Counted from the stretch's first letter, positions 1-11,377 are shown. The stretch is DNA of 64,000 nt from Anodontia alba (GCA_964016985.1 OZ024833.1:64630687-64694686); one strand, 5' to 3'. Translations and numbers: made by a program. The notes: generated by a model not told the origin, from the sequence alone.

Positions 1-440
1 ATCTCATCTAGGCGTTTGATCTCCATTGAAACATTCTATAGTATTCAACGACTGAATCCAGTGGAGACAGTTTTCATGAAATGTAAAAACCTGTTTTCTT
101 GCAAAAACAAGAAAAAAATATTTCAATATGTCGTCTGCTGAAAATTTTGCCCAGATTGCTAAGCGTAACCAGTGATTTTGGTGAAGAAGTGGACAAAATC
201 AAATGAAAACTAAGATAGGTGTTGAAGTTTTGAAATGTTAAAAGTACTCTCATTAAACATGAAATAACCGTATTTACTCTAAGTATTCGGACAACCAACT
301 CCGTAGCAAACATGTTGACCTTGATTAGACGCCGTATTCGGCGGTGTCTGATCAGGTTCTAAACTATTTGCAACTTATACGGCAATTTTAGCCACGTCGA
401 CGGGTAGTAGAATAGAGTTGTTTATATTTTTGGTTTGATA
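1..440. other. Non-coding, hairpin-element relics
   Basis: No gene seen. Around 60-240 are fragments of the CATGAAATG / GTCGTCTGCTGAAAATTTTG hairpin family also present near 12.2, 25, 40.0 and 47.5 kb. A GATCAGAC-type palindrome lies at 307-371. Confidence 0.5.
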
Positions 441-1697
441 AGAAGTGCAGGTATTTTATTTAGGGTAAGCCAGGCATGATAAGAAGGTAAGGCAACATAC
501 ATAGGGTAAGCCGGGTATGATAAGGAATTAAGGTGACTTACTTAGGGTAAGCCAAATTTCATTAAGAGTCCATGTGTCTTATTTAGGTATGATAAAGTGT
601 TCAGGTGTCTCACTTAGGGTAACTCAAGATAGATAAGGAGATTAGTGTCTTACTAAAAGAGGTTTTGTTTGTGTTGAGGTTTTACGACCCAGTCAACCCA
701 GTGGGGGTCACGTCGAGCGCGGTCAGTTTACCTAACCCACACGTTTACTGGGCAGGCTTAGTCCTCAAAGCGGTTAATCAGAGTGTCTTACTAACAAGGA
801 GTTAAGGTATCTTACTTAGGGTAAGCCAGATATCATAAAGAGTTAATTTGTCTTACTGAGATATGATAAGGAGGTCAGGTGTCATACTCAGAGTAAGTCA
901 GGTATAATAAGGAGTTAATGTGTCTTACTAAGGTAAGTCAGATATGATAAAGCGTTAAGGTGTCTAACGTAGGGAAATCCAAGTGTGAGAAGAAGTTAAG
1001 ATGTCTTACTTAGGGTAAGCGATACATTATAAAGAGTTGTTGCCTCACTAAGATAAGTCAGGTATGATAAACAGTTAAGATGTCTTACTTATGGAAAGCC
1101 AGATAATCGAAGGAATTAAGGTGTCTTACTTAGGGTAAGTCGGGTATGATGATTTAAGGTGTCTTACCTAGGGTAAGTCAGGTATGATGATTTAAGGTGT
1201 CTTTCCTAGGGTAAGTCAGGTATGATGATTTAAGGTGTCTTACTTAGGGTAAGTCAGGTATGATGATTTAAGTTGTCTTACTTAGGGTAAGCTAAATATG
1301 TTACGGAGTTATGGTGTCTTACAAATGGAAAACCAGGTGTGATTAGTAGTTAATGTGTCTTACTTAGGGAAAGCCAGATATGGTAAGGAGTTAAGGCGTC
1401 TTACTTAGGGTAAGCTAGATATGATAAGGAGTTCTGGTGTCTTAAGCTAAGCCAGATAAGGAATTAATGTGTCCTGTTTAGGGTAAGCCAGGTATGATAA
1501 GGAGTTAATGTGTCTTACTTAGGGAATGTCAGATATGATTAGGAGTTAAGGAGTCTTACTTAGGGAAAGCCAGGTATGATAAGGAGTTAAGGTGTCCTAC
1601 TTAAGGTAACTAGAAATGATAAGAAGCTAAGGTGTCTTATTTAGGATAAGACAGGTATGATAACAGGTCAAAGGAGTTAAGGTGTCTTACTGAGTGT
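441..1697. repeat. Degenerate ~41-bp tandem array
   Basis: About 28 units read roughly GTGTCTTACTTAGGGTAAGC then CAGGTATGATAAGGAGTTAA. A sub-block at 1143-1270 uses a shorter 38-bp unit (GGTATGATGATTTAAGGTGT plus CTTACCTAGGGTAAGTCA) in near-identical copies, which points to local homogenisation. A SINE fragment interrupts it at 660-782. Confidence 0.9.
660..782 (-). mobile_element. SINE fragment (3' part)
   Basis: Contains the GTTTGTGTTGAGGTTTTACG end and the CCCAGTCAACCCAGTGGGGG, TTTACTGGGCAGGCTTAGTC and AAGCGGTTAATC core of the SINE at 7519-7827. The tRNA head is missing. It is embedded in the 41-bp array. Confidence 0.8.
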
Positions 1698-2035
1698 AAA
1701 TACCAGAGTGACTATTTTATTTTACCTTCTGTTTGATTCATAAGCTGGTGAGAGCATGATTCTTTTGTACAGGTGAACAGGGTGTAGATACATTTGCATG
1801 TATTGCAGCCATCCCTTGCCGTAAATGAGTCACCGGGCCGATAAAAACTATCGTCGTAATAGCAGTTGCCGTCCGGTAAGGCACCTTCAGAAAACAGGCA
1901 TTGGAAACACTATCAGCAAATTCTGACACATACACGAGTACATTATCAAATCTATCGAATGGTCATGATACAGACTTATAACAACCTTAGACATCCTAAA
2001 TTAATCATGCCTTGATGTTATAAATCTTTTTCCGT

Positions 2036-2190
2036 GCTCAACTCAGCTGAGCATGAAATTTGTCCTGCTAAATTTCTCAAATTACCTCAAATTACTAACA
2101 ATTGCCAATTCTTGCTAAACATAGCTGAGCATGAAAATTTCTCTGCTAATAATTAAAATGCTAACTGAGTTTAGCACGAAATTTATGGCA
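2036..2190. repeat. Hairpin element with AGCTGAGCATGAAA arms
   Basis: GTGCTCAACTCAGCTGAGC at the left and CTGAGTTTAGCACGAAA at the right are imperfect inverted arms, with internal TAGCTGAGCATGAAAATTTC. The same family occurs at 21158-21347. Confidence 0.6.
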
Positions 2191-2994
2191 TCGTGACCAG
2201 GATGTAAAACTCCACCGGCCTGCTCGCAATCGCGAGTAAACATACTCCGAGTGTGAGAAAAACTTGCTTACAACGAATTTGTGTAGAAAAATTCGAATAG
2301 GCAGAATCGTCGCAGGTGCGAATGTTCGTACATGTAACCGGGATTCCCTTTGTAAACCAGACAAAACGGAAGTAATATGGCGTTTTTTTCTAAACAAAAC
2401 TACCGGAAGAATTTCAGTTTTGAACAGGTATTGCACCTGTACGAAGATTCCAAATTTTATTCTAGTTTTCTGGTGATAAAAAAATGAATATATGACATCA
2501 ATGCATAGTATACCAATTAGTTTAAACTTTTTATTTCATTTGTATACATATAACATTAAAATTGACAACAAGACATGACAAAACATTAACACATACAAAT
2601 GGGATCCAGAAGAAAGTCGTTTGACTTTTTAAAAATCTGTATCTGTTTACCAATCTAAATTGGTAGATTGTAGATGGTCTGACTTTAAAATGGGAGAAGT
2701 CGTCATCTTTATAGTAGAACTTTCATGGTACATTCTACCAAGCTAGCTTTCTACATAAACCTATATCGGACCGTTATCGGCCTGACAGGAAAAATTTTCC
2801 AACTTGTTTTTTTTTTTTTTTTTTTTTAAATTAATTCTTCTGATACTAGAAGATTCAAAAACATAGGCGTAGCACTAATAGCTAACATTATGTATGTGCG
2901 AAACATGCATGGCGTGCGTTAAAAGTATTTGCAATAAAGAGGCATCAACTAACATAAAATATTTCGCTTCTTCACCATAGTGGCTGCTCTTAAA

Positions 2995-3110
2995 GGAAGG
3001 AATTTCTCGCTTCTAAAATAAGGGCTGCTCTTCAAGGAATGAATTTGCTCCCTGAGGGGAGTAAATTCTTTCCTTTAAGAGTTGTCCCTATTTTGGAAGC
3101 AATACTATGG
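2995..3110. repeat. Hairpin element (CTCTTAAAGGAAAGAATTTGCTCC type)
   Basis: Inverted arms CTTCAAGGAATGAATTTGCTCC and GAGTAAATTCTTTCCTTTAAGAG surround a short loop. Relatives lie at 39533-39610, 39830-39905, 19125-19195 and 61040-61135. Confidence 0.6.
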
Positions 3111-3495
3111 ATAATTCTCATTGTTAGTCTGAATATTCTGCTCACTCAATTTTAAAATAAATTTACTTGTAATTTCATTTGGAAATAGTATTGTCTATTA
3201 TTATATATTTACAAATAGTCAGTGCTAAAACATGCGATAAAATCCGAGAAGCAAGCGTGCTGATATCACACGATATCGGCAAGCTTACTTGATATTGCAC
3301 TTTTAATCGGATGCCTTCGAACGTTACCGTTATATGACTTATGATATCGCACTAATGCAAAAATGATATTCGTTTTGTAACATGAATTTCGAACTGTTGT
3401 TATACAATGTAATTGCTTTCAGACAAAGACTTTTTACAGCATTCTGTCTACAAAGCCTTTAATCGAACAAAACTTTTAATTAAACTATGTAACTA

Positions 3496-3623
3496 AAGGG
3501 GTATTGCCATGATATTGATGAATATTGTCTCTCGATGGGATATCTACGGACACTCTCAAGCTCGTGTCCTTCGATATGCCAACTCGGGACAATTTTCATT
3601 AATATCAGTGCAATAACCCTACG
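3496..3623. repeat. Palindromic MITE-like element
   Basis: The left arm GGGGTATTGCCATGATATTG and right arm CAATATCAGTGCAATAACCC type pair across about 60 nt each, with inner GATATCTACGGACACT and GTGTCCTTCGATATGCC arms. No coding potential. Confidence 0.6.
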
Positions 3624-3891
3624 ATATAATGATTCACGGTTATCTCGAAACAAGTTCAGCCATCAATCCTAAAACTAAATAAATTGGCATAGAAACAATC
3701 TGTTTTGTTTCCCATTAGATAAGCTAGGCGATAGCCGGCGCAACCCATACATTCGGTTCATTACTTGCACCTTCATTTAACCCTTTCACCCCTGAGTTTC
3801 AGAAGTGGACTCTTCTCTCATTGAAGTTTGAACATATCCATTATTTAAAATAGGCGTGTCAGTGAGAAATAAAAAATAGAGTGGGAAAGTG

Positions 3892-3954
3892 TAGGTCCTA
3901 ATGAGACGGCTCGTTACGAACCGTCTCATCAGGATCTACACTGTTTGCAAAAGT
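3892..3954. repeat. Hairpin of the GATCAGAC/CACTGTTTGC family
   Basis: The arms are TAATGAGACGGCTCGT and ACGAACCGTCTCATCA, ending CTACACTGTTTGC. This is one of about ten such hairpins in the window. Confidence 0.6.
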
Positions 3955-4680
3955 ATCGTGTTTGGTTTGCAGGATGGGAAAGGTAAAATCTTATTGAGAA
4001 CATGGGATTTTTCGAAAAGGAATCAAATTCGTAAATATCGTGTTATGCGAAAGAATACTTGTACTTACCCGAGATGGCCAAGCTGACTAAGATACATGTA
4101 ACTATACCGACAGTTTTCTCCATTTAAAGTTTGAAACCATATCTTTAACATTGTTTTTCCTTATCTAAAACACTTACTTTCTGTGTCACAGGTCATCTTT
4201 GATAGCGGTAACCCTTAATTTAAAGCGCTAAATTTCGGACAGTCTTAACTGATAATGCACCAGTTATTTGTAGTCCCGGCCCCAATGGGGCCGTGAAATA
4301 GCAAGGCTTTTAATCTTACGTTTTTAAAGCCCTGTTAAACGACTTGCATTGCGGGGACAAATTTATGGTAAAATCCCTGCTAAAAGCCCCTCCGCCAATT
4401 GTGTAATAAACAATCTAAATAGACAAATCTATTTCATTAAGCTGTAAATAGCAGGTTCGGTAATAATTTTGACTACCTAACGCATTTTCACCTGTTACAA
4501 AAGCCAGCCTGACTGAATCGGTTCTCAGAGAACTATCACGCAGGCTTATATTTTCAACTATCTCCCGGTCACGTGAGCTACCTATCAACAGTTCCTTTAA
4601 AATATGAGTTTGGTAATAAAACATCTTTATCATACCTCTCTGGGCGACAGTAACTATCAGCCCCGGTAAATTATCGCGAC

Positions 4681-4930
4681 TAACGCATGGTGTTTGAGAA
4701 CAGACTGCGAAGTATTGATTTACGACGGCGGAATTATTTTGATTCTAACATGATACAGAAAGGAAAACCGCCACTGTTGCAATGTTTTCCAAAGAAATCT
4801 TTCGCAGCGGACGTCTCGAGAAGTAAATGTTTAGATGCGACTCATCAAACGCGCCCTTTGCACGAACTACGATGACGACGTCAATTATTGTAATTTGATC
4901 ACGGCGACGTTTCCAGTAGGCTCAATGGAG
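4681..4930 (+). repeat. Dispersed repeat, inverted partner at 40312-40625
   Basis: GCATGGTGTTTGAGAACAGA, then AGACTGCGAAGTATTGATTTACG, GATTCTAACATGATACAGA and TGCAATGTTTTCCAAAGAA recur in reverse at 40380-40620. The short open frame here (4687-4875) is shared only loosely (RLRSI...YFDSNMIQ), so coding is unproven. A promoter-containing repeat or decayed first exon are both possible. Confidence 0.5.
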
Positions 4931-5257
4931 AACAGTTAACGTCATATTAGAAATAAATATATAAGCCGTGACATTCGAAAACGAGCCCGGATGCTACAAC
5001 TTTGCCAGTCGTGTCTGGAAACAGTGGAGTTTCAATCAGAACTGCAATTTGAGGGACGAAATATCATGTTCCAAAAACAAAGTAATACTTTTATTGTGTT
5101 TGCCACGTAATATGGTGCCAGATATCGGGAATCGTGGGACTTAGAGAATTTAGAGCTAAACTATGAAAGAAATAAACATTTAAAGTCATAGTGTTTTCAA
5201 AATGTCTCTATCTCATCTGAAAGGAAAACGGACACGCTACAGAAATCTTCTACAGCA

Positions 5258-5647
5258 GTGTTTGAAAACAGAAACAAATCTTCTTGCATTCAGACCGGAT
5301 CACTTAATCTCGAGAACTTCATCAGTGAACTAGAGAACTACATCAAGAATCTCAATGAACTCTCAGAAAAACTGGCCAATGCATGCGCAGAACTGTTTAT
5401 AGAGGCAAGAAATCTTGACAAAGGAGAAGGGTATGAACAGTATATAGAGGATGATTATTCAATTGTCTCAGATGTTTTCTGCTGCATTAGTGAGTTAGAA
5501 AGGCGCAGAAAACCAGTTACTGGTCAACACCCAAGGCAAGAAGGATCAATAGCTCAGGAAGGACATCATGGATTTGTCAATTTACCAAACCTAGACTTTC
5601 CCTTTTCTAATGGTGACATATTACATGTGTCTGAATTCTGGGATTGA
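5258..5647 (+). pseudogene. BEL/Pao-like retroelement gag fragment (DUF1759-like)
   Basis: The open frame of 129 codons has an acidic, helical N-terminal half (FISELENYIKNLNELSEKL). It ends VNLPNLDFPFSNGDILHVSEFWD, which resembles the LPKLxLPxFxGDxLxWxxFWD motif at the start of DUF1759 domains found in BEL/Pao and related retroelement polyproteins. The frame stops right after the motif, where an intact polyprotein would continue for many hundreds of residues. No protease, RT or LTR was recognised nearby. It is read as a truncated relic; confidence in the family is moderate. Confidence 0.5.
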
Positions 5648-5855
5648 TTGGAAGCCACCGGGATAAAAACTATAACATAACGAATATTCAGAAACAAAGC
5701 TACCTTAATAGCAATCTCACAGGAAAAGCAAAGCTGGCCGCATCTGTCGTTTTGCTTTCAAATGAGAAATATGAGGTGACCACGACACTACTATAAGAGA
5801 GATTTGGGGACTCACAATCTGCAGTTACTTTAAACTATAATCAATTAAAAGATAT

Positions 5856-6515
5856 AAATAAACGTCAAAAAGATTGCCTTTAAAAACAAAGAACACACTA
5901 TAGATAAGAAAATTGGAGTCTCGGTTTTATTGAGACTCTTCATAAGCAGCAACGAAGTTTGCAACACTGCTTACGCCCTCTAGCGTATACATGAGCAGAA
6001 CTCCATTTTCAAAGGTTCCACAATGGGCCCAATGATCCCAAAGGAAATGAAATATAATCTGCACTATGGTAAAGTACGGGGAGACGTTCTACCGCCGCCA
6101 CACGGCACTAATATACCAACTGCAGTGTAGTAAAATAAACGTCAAAAAGATTGCTTTTTGGAAACAAATAACACACTACAGGTAAGAAAATGGGAGTCTC
6201 GGTTTTACTGATACTCTTCATAAGCAGCAATGAAGTTTGCAACACTGCTTACGCCCTCTAGCGTATATTGAGCAGAAATCCATTTTCAAAGATTCCACAA
6301 TGGGCCCAATGATCCCAAAGGAAATGAAATATAATCTGTACTATGGTAAAGTATGGGGAGACGTTCTACCGCCGCCACACGGCACTAATATACCAACTCC
6401 AGTGTAGTAAAATAAACGTCAAAAAGATTGCCTTGGAACAAAGAACGCACTACAGATAAGAAAATGGGAGTCTCGGTTTTATTGAGACTCTTCATAAGCA
6501 GTATTGAAGTTTGCA
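5856..6515 (+). repeat. 277-bp tandem repeat, 2.4 units
   Basis: AAATAAACGTCAAAAAGATTGCC begins at 5856, 6133 and 6410, exactly 277 bp apart, with GGAGTCTCGGTTTTATTGAG and CAATGGGCCCAATGATCCC inside. An inverted single copy lies at 56745-56995, and the first 23 bases recur alone at 36535. The units are only slightly diverged. Confidence 0.9.
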
Positions 6516-7510
6516 ACATTTTATGATTGTATTAATACCATAAACCGATTTATTAAACCTTTCTCGGATAATAAAATGCCTAAATTTGAGGAATATGGAG
6601 CCTTTAATGGGCCACTAAGCTTGCTTCTTTCTAGTTGAGTGTCCAACAGAAATGAAAGATGATACTGACAGACTTGAAAATAAAGGAACGGTAGAAAACC
6701 TGTCAGGTCACCCGATAGATGAGACTAAAATAAGACGCGACCTAAACGAGAAGCTGTCCAGAAGGCTATGCAGGAGATAAATGAACAACAGACCGAAACA
6801 CTGTCGGTGGGGAGTGTTGTGGATATGTCATAATCTTACTTATTAATATATGTGTCTTGAATTTAACAATATCATATTTTAGTTTATTTTTTAGTTTATT
6901 GTGTTTTTCGAGTTATTCTGTATAGAAACATTCTGTCTAAAGAAAAATTGACACCAACGTCTTTTGCCGTTGACAACAGGGGCTAAGCGACGTCGGTGAT
7001 AAGAGTCAGAAACACGAGAGGCCCACGAGGGCCTGAATTGCTCTACTGGCAAATACATTTTTTTTCGGTTTTCACCACCGATACCACAGCTTTCTTTGAC
7101 GGTAATAGATTATTTTCGCATGAAAAATGCTTAGAGTATCGTCTCATGCAATTTTCATGATTGCAACCTAAAAGTGGGAACCATCAATAATAATCTGAAT
7201 ATTATTATGTGTCATGACACTGCTTAGAGAACAAATTTCACAAACTGGAAAATCGCTTATTATAAACAATTTCTACAATACTTATGTTTTAATGAATTGC
7301 CTACTGAATAAGTCTCAATAAATATTTAATCTCTTACCAAACAATACCAAAGTTTAATGTGTCTGCGCAGAGTTCTATTTAAAACATATTGCATGAAAAT
7401 ATGAAACTGCTTATAACAAGCAATTTTTCCTTATCCTTATGTTATTTTCTACCCTATCTGAGAATATTGGACTTTTAGTTTTACTGCTTTTGTTATCAGC
7501 AAAATCTTTC
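6516..7510. other. No gene seen
   Basis: 6525-6610 (TTGTATTAATACCATAAACC...GAGGAATATGGAGCC) is a dispersed sequence also at 17880-17965. The rest has no long frame and no recognised element. Confidence 0.5.
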
Positions 7511-7518
7511 AAGAGTTT

Positions 7519-7827
7519 GTTTGTTTGTTTGTGTTGAGGTTTCATGGCCCAGTCAACCCAATGGGGGTCATGTCGAGCGCGATCAGTTTACCTCACCACA
7601 TGTTTACTGGGCAGGCTTAGTCCTCTAAGCGGTTAATCCGTATTGTGCACATTCTTTCGCCAGAAACTGGCAACTGCCCTTCTTGAATCAGCGGAAGGGA
7701 GAGAATGGCCGTAGAAAATATTTAATGATCAATCTTCACGAAAGAATGTTGCCGACCTCGGCGGGGGTCGAACCCGCGACCTCCTGGTCTCCAGTCGGAC
7801 GCACATCCAAACTGCGCCACCGAGGCC
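7519..7827 (-). mobile_element. Full-length tRNA-derived SINE (309 bp)
   Basis: The minus-strand head is a near-complete tRNA-like fold: GGCCTCGGTGGCGCAGTTTG is the A-box region, GGGTTCGACCCC the B box, and CCGAGGTC the closing stem. A body with TTCTTTCGCCAGAAACTGGC (plus strand) follows, and the element ends in a (CAAA)n tail. The flanking direct repeats AAGAGTTT (7511-7518 and 7828-7835) are target-site duplications from target-primed insertion. Confidence 0.92.
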
Positions 7828-8081
7828 AAGAGTTTAAAATTCATAGTTTGGTAATATATTAAAGCCTTTCTTGCATCAAGAATAAATGATATAATGAGGT
7901 ACAGACAACAGGTGCAATAGCGGATGGATGCACGGACAAATGGGAACCTCACCATGACATAAAGTCATTTGGCCTGCTTACCAAGAAAAATCTTGCCGCC
8001 AATTGGAACTGAACTTAACCGTAATTATAAAGATCCGAATCAGTAATTCATCCTATATCCTATACAAGAAAACACTATTCA

Positions 8082-8104
8082 AAAAAAAAAAAAAAAAAAA
8101 ACAA

Positions 8105-8137
<33 letters not shown>

Positions 8138-8180
8138 AACAACAACAAAAAAAAAAAAACAAAAAAAAACAAAAACAACT
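8082..8180. repeat. A-rich low-complexity tract
   Basis: Runs of A are broken by AAC. The lysine-rich open frame across it has no support. Confidence 0.9.
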
Positions 8181-8293
8181 CCCTCCCCCAAAGTACTTAT
8201 CAGATTTTCTCCAATTATTTAGAAGGTTCAAGTATTTAATGATAAAAAATGATGCAGTGATGTAATAAAAAATTATAATGAAACGATTTTTTT

Positions 8294-8356
8294 CTTGGAT
8301 CCAACGGGATTGAACCCACGACCCTCAAGTTGTAAACGACTGTGTTGTCTACATGT
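8294..8356 (-). other. tRNA-like fragment
   Basis: The minus strand contains GAGGGTCGTGGGTTCAATCCC, a good B-box/T-arm, preceded by AGTCGTTTACAACTTGAGG. The D arm is not convincing and the acceptor stem is not closed, so this is a relic rather than a tRNA gene. Confidence 0.35.
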
Positions 8357-8459
8357 ATATACAATAGAAAAATTCATAATTTCAAATGTCTCTTTTTCCA
8401 AAACTATCCGACTGATTTTCCCATTTTCAATAGAGTTGTGATGTCTATGATGATATAAA

Positions 8460-9240
8460 TATTCTGTTTACGCGATGAAGTCTACACTTATTATCCGATT
8501 CGTTTCAAACGAATCGGATAATAAGTGTAGGCTTTATCTCGTAAACGATAAAAAAAATAAACCAAAGTTCGAAATGGTTCCTTTCCCCATAATATGTGAC
8601 GGAGTTTCTTCATTTTCAATAGGGTTGATATCTATAATGATACAACTAATCTGTGCAGGTTTCAAAGAACTGGATGAAAAATGTAGACTTAATCGCTTAA
8701 ACGAGAAAACGAATAACCCAAATTTTAAAAAAAGATCCTTCTGGCATAATATTTGACGGAATTTCTTCATTTTTGATACGGTGAATTCTTACAATGATAC
8801 AAACAATCCAGGCAACTTAAAAAAATGAATAAGAAATGTGGACTTGATTCTTACAATGATACAAACAATATGTGCTAGTTTCAAAAGAATCGGATCAAAA
8901 TGTTTTTTAATCGCGATAACGAGAACAAGTTAACCAAAAGAATAAAAAAAAAGGCCCCTTTCCCATAATTTGGACGGATTTTCATGATCTTTCCCCAGGT
9001 TTATCCTTACAATTAAACAATCAGTCTGTGTAAGTTTCAAAAGAATCGAATAAAAAAATGTGGACTTTATCCCGTAAACGAGAAAAACTAAACACAGAAT
9101 TTAAAAAAAGAGACCTCCTTCTATAATGTTTGATGGAGTTTCTTCATTTTCGATAGGGTTAATTCTTACAATTATACAGTCTGTGCAAGTTAAAATAAAA
9201 TCGGATAAAAATTTGGACTATCGCGTAAACGAGAAAAACA
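8460..9240. repeat. Degenerate ~155-bp tandem repeat with a perfect palindrome
   Basis: The motifs GTTTCAAAAGAATCGGAT, GTGGACTTTATCCCGTAAACG and GGAGTTTCTTCATTTTCAAT recur about five times. At 8482-8530 a perfect 24-nt inverted repeat with a single central base replaces the normal unit sequence. Confidence 0.75.
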
Positions 9241-9300
9241 AGAGGGCCAAGATGGTCCTGTATCGCTCATCTGATTACCGGATAAATTGAACTTTTGGTT

Positions 9301-10315
9301 CAGGAGAAGAAGTGCAAAATAGATTTCCAAGACAGCGGCCATGGCGCCGTCTTGGATTTCTGACTGGAACGATTTTAGTTCTTTTTTTTATCTATAAGTC
9401 ACCCAGATGCTTACTACCAAGTTTGGAGTCAGTTTGCCCCTGTGGTTCAGGAGAAGAAGCGAGAAATAGATTTTTAAGATGGCAGCCATGGCAGCAATCT
9501 TGTAAATCCGATCAGAATGATTTTAGCTATTTTGATCTACTAGTCACCCCGATGCTTCCTATCAAGTTTCAAGACAATTTGCCTTTTGTTTCAGGAGAAG
9601 AAGTGAAAAATAGATTTCCAAGATGGCTGCCACGGCGGCCATCTTGAATTTACGATCGAAACGATTTTAGCTAGTTTTGATCCACAAGTTACCCTGATTA
9701 TTCCTCCTAAGTTTCAATTGGCCATTTAGTTCAGAAGAAGCGATAAATTGATTTTCAAGATGGCGCAACGGCGTCCATCTTGGATTTCCGATCGGAACGA
9801 TTTTAGCTATTTTTAATCTATTAATCTGTTACTCCTACCGAGTTTCAAGTCGACTGACACTTCGGTTCAGGAGAAGAAGCGGAAAATAGATTTTCAAGAT
9901 GGCGGCCATCTTTGATTTCTGATCGGAACGATTTTAGCTGTTTTTGATCTACAAGTCACCGCGATGCTTCCTACCAAGTTTCAAGTCAACTGGCCTTTCG
10001 GTTCAGGAGAAGAAGCGAAAATAGATTTTCAAGATGACCGCCATGGCGGCCACCTTGGATTTCCGATCAGAACGATTTTAGCTATTTTTGATCAACAAAC
10101 CACCCGGATGTTTCATACCAAGTTCCAAGTCAATTGCCTGGTTCAGGAAAAGAAGCGAAAATAGATTTTCAACATGGCTGTCATACCGATCGGAATGATT
10201 TTAGCTATTTTTATCTACAAGTAATCTCGATGCTTCCAACCAAGTTTCAAGTAAATTGGCCTTTTGGTTAAGGAGAAGAAGCGAAAAATAGATTTTCAAG
10301 ATGGCCGCATAATGT
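9301..10315. repeat. ~140-bp tandem repeat carrying AAGATGGCGGCC motifs
   Basis: Eight units start CAGGAGAAGAAGCGAAAATA at about 9301, 9448, 9592, 9732, 9868, 10004, 10144 and 10270. Each contains an AAGATGGCGGCCATGGCGGC-type block, usually mirrored by GCCATCTTGG, then GATTTCCGATCGGAACGATT. CAAGATGGCGGC matches the YY1-type site. The short frames here are by-products of the repeat. Confidence 0.88.
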
Positions 10316-10342
10316 TTCCCATAATGTTTGACGGATTTTCTT

Positions 10343-10344
<2 letters not shown>

Positions 10345-10377
<33 letters not shown>
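10345..10377. repeat. Poly(A) tract at the edge of the duplication
   Basis: About 33 consecutive A residues end just where similarity to 47.82 kb starts. Confidence 0.9.
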
Positions 10378-10378
<1 letters not shown>

Positions 10379-10424
10379 CCATCTGCTGCAGTTGTGGTCA
10401 GCATTTTAAGGGTTAAATCTCTAC

Positions 10425-10539
10425 CTTATACTCTTTTCTCAGATTTGTGAGGTGACCGGCCAGTAAGCCCTCCTTCATGGCGGTGGCCATTAGTTTGGAT
10501 GTATAATGATTGAAGGAGCCACCACTCCAGGCTGTATTA
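10425..10539 (-). CDS. Class I/II aminotransferase, exon after the PLP exon (copy 1)
   Basis: This 115-nt minus-strand exon has intact acceptor and donor and encodes SNTAWSGGSFNHYTS to GHLTNLRKEYK in the same frame as copy 2. The duplication block aligning with 47.82-47.86 kb begins about 50 bp further left, at 10375. No downstream coding exon is visible between here and position 1, so a transcript would run into tandem repeats. It is open and conserved but probably part of an incomplete gene. Confidence 0.7.
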
Positions 10540-10716
10540 CTGGAACAGAGAAAACAAAGAAACAAACAAATAAACACAAGTATGCTTTTGAGAACCTAAC
10601 CTATTAAAGACTGAATAAACTCTCCCACACTATATATTGGAAGAGTCCATGTTCGATTTTAGGTATGTCAGACTATATTATATAGATATTCCACAAGAAA
10701 AATGGTTGAACTATTT

Positions 10717-10783
10717 GCAAACAGTGGAGACCCTGATCAGACGCCGCGTTCTGCGGCGTCTGATCTGTGTCTGCACTGTTTGC
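10717..10783. repeat. GATCAGAC hairpin
   Basis: GCAAACAGTGGAGACCCTGA pairs with the mirrored TGATCTGTGTCTGCACTGTT; the core is CAGACGCCGC/GCGGCGTCTG. Its paralogue is at 48145-48211. Confidence 0.75.
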
Positions 10784-10994
10784 CAGTTACCCGTTTACGG
10801 GTCTTCAGTCTTCAACTTGTTAAGGAGACTTTAAACACTTTTAAGGCAGACAACTCTGTCAAAACGGGTTTTGTTACCTTCTGAAAATGGGTCTGCTTTT
10901 CCTCTGAGAACGAATTCTTTCCTTATGAAGTAGAAGCATTTTCAGAAGGGAATTGGTGCGCAGAAAAGCAAACAAGAAGACAAAAAAGCTGTCT

Positions 10995-11069
10995 GCCTTG
11001 GTAGAAATGGCGATAAATCTATCAAATGTATCCAGTACATTAAATGCGTAGCCACTACAGGCAGTGTTA
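10995..11069 (-). pseudogene. Relic duplicate of the SNTAW aminotransferase exon (copy 1)
   Basis: The minus strand reads TAACACTGCCTGTAGTGG where the true exon reads TAATACAGCCTGGAGTGG, followed by weaker similarity. In the same frame this gives SNTACSGYAFN against SNTAWSGGSFN. The preceding pyrimidine tract ends TTCCAAT instead of TTCCAGT, so the AG acceptor is gone. Interpreted as a dead exon duplicate within the intron, shared with 48420-48492 and so older than the segmental duplication. Confidence 0.5.
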
Positions 11070-11091
11070 TTGGAACAAAGAAAGAAAGAAA

Positions 11092-11370
11092 CATCACGAA
11101 AACATACCTATGTAATTTTGACCCCCTTAAACCACACTTTTATATAGTTAAACTGGGGTTAACAGGGGTATACATTATTTTTCTTATTTCTGCTCAAAAC
11201 ATAGATTGTGGGTACTCGTTAGAACCGCCTCGGCGAGGCGGTTCTAACGAGTACCTACAATCTATGTTTTGTGCAGAAATCTGAAAAACACCTGAGTATT
11301 TTTATCTGAAAATGTTCAGTTTTTGGAGATAAAATTTTCTATATATTTGAATAGGCGTGTTTTCGTAATG
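11092..11370 (-). mobile_element. Three-hairpin MITE (family A)
   Basis: Termini are CATCACGAAAACATACC and GGCGTGTTTTCGTAATG; the centre is GGGTACTCGTTAGAACCGCC and its mirror. Copy 2 of the duplication lacks it at 48536. Flanking GAAAGAAA on both sides may be an 8-bp target duplication, but lies in a GAAA tract. Confidence 0.85.
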
Positions 11371-11377
11371 GAAAGAA

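Noticed and set aside
8003..8239. Lysine-rich 78-codon frame
   Set aside because: It is translation of an A-rich low-complexity tract.
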